This document shows positions 5,574 through 5,588 of a stretch of DNA of 5,588 bases, piece by piece. Below the pieces are notes generated by a model that was not told the DNA's origin, made no database searches, and saw only the letters and a list, made by a program, of their open reading frames with translations. The position numbers and the translations under genes were made by a program. How positions within the stretch are numbered: the first letter of the stretch is position 1; each line of letters starts with the position of its first letter. This stretch comes from Crocinitomix sp. (GTDB lineage: Bacteria; Bacteroidota; Bacteroidia; Flavobacteriales_D; Crocinitomicaceae): the NCBI GenBank assembly GCA_020849935.1, contig JADZFJ010000141.1:1-5588 (forward strand), written 5' to 3'.

Positions 5574-5588
5574 TAAACAGCCAATTCA

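Overview
The window looks like chromosomal DNA from a member of the Bacteroidetes, most likely Flavobacteriaceae or a close relative. The signs are AT-rich DNA, start codons without Shine-Dalgarno sequences, promoter matches of the TTG...TAnnTTTG type used by this phylum, and the protein families present. This placement is inference from style and content, not from a database match.

Layout. (1) Positions 1-3697 hold a plus-strand signalling operon. It contains the 3' part of a MORN-like repeat protein whose start lies outside the window, a 795-residue membrane histidine kinase whose ATG overlaps the previous stop (TAATG), and, 15 bases later, a receiver-LytTR response regulator. The kinase has six predicted membrane helices, three PAS-like domains and a HisKA_2/HATPase core. 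Kinase and regulator look like a complete two-component pair; the repeat protein is probably co-expressed and may be an accessory. (2) Positions 3702-4415 hold a minus-strand SCO1/SenC-type copper chaperone, convergent with the regulator (4 bases between stop codons) and with its own promoter match. (3) Positions 4416-4825 are non-coding. They contain a 9-bp inverted repeat, three GGGTTG-type direct repeats, and a promoter match flanked by an 11-base imperfect inverted repeat. (4) Positions 4826-5256 hold a small type II toxin-antitoxin pair overlapping by ATGA: a 51-residue antitoxin followed by a 92-residue RelE/ParE-family toxin. (5) Positions 5346-5573 hold a small two-helix membrane protein of unknown function.

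How it fits together. The kinase probably senses a membrane or cytoplasmic cue, phosphorylates the regulator at Asp55, and the LytTR domain acts on unknown promoters. The SCO protein is a housekeeping respiratory-assembly factor with no visible link to that operon. The toxin-antitoxin pair and its repeat-rich upstream region look like an accessory insertion. I see no CRISPR array, transposase, rRNA or tRNA. No gene is clearly a new system. The most unusual elements are the repeat protein coupled to the kinase, the kinase's unassigned membrane domain, and the repeat-rich control region in front of an antitoxin with no obvious DNA-binding domain.
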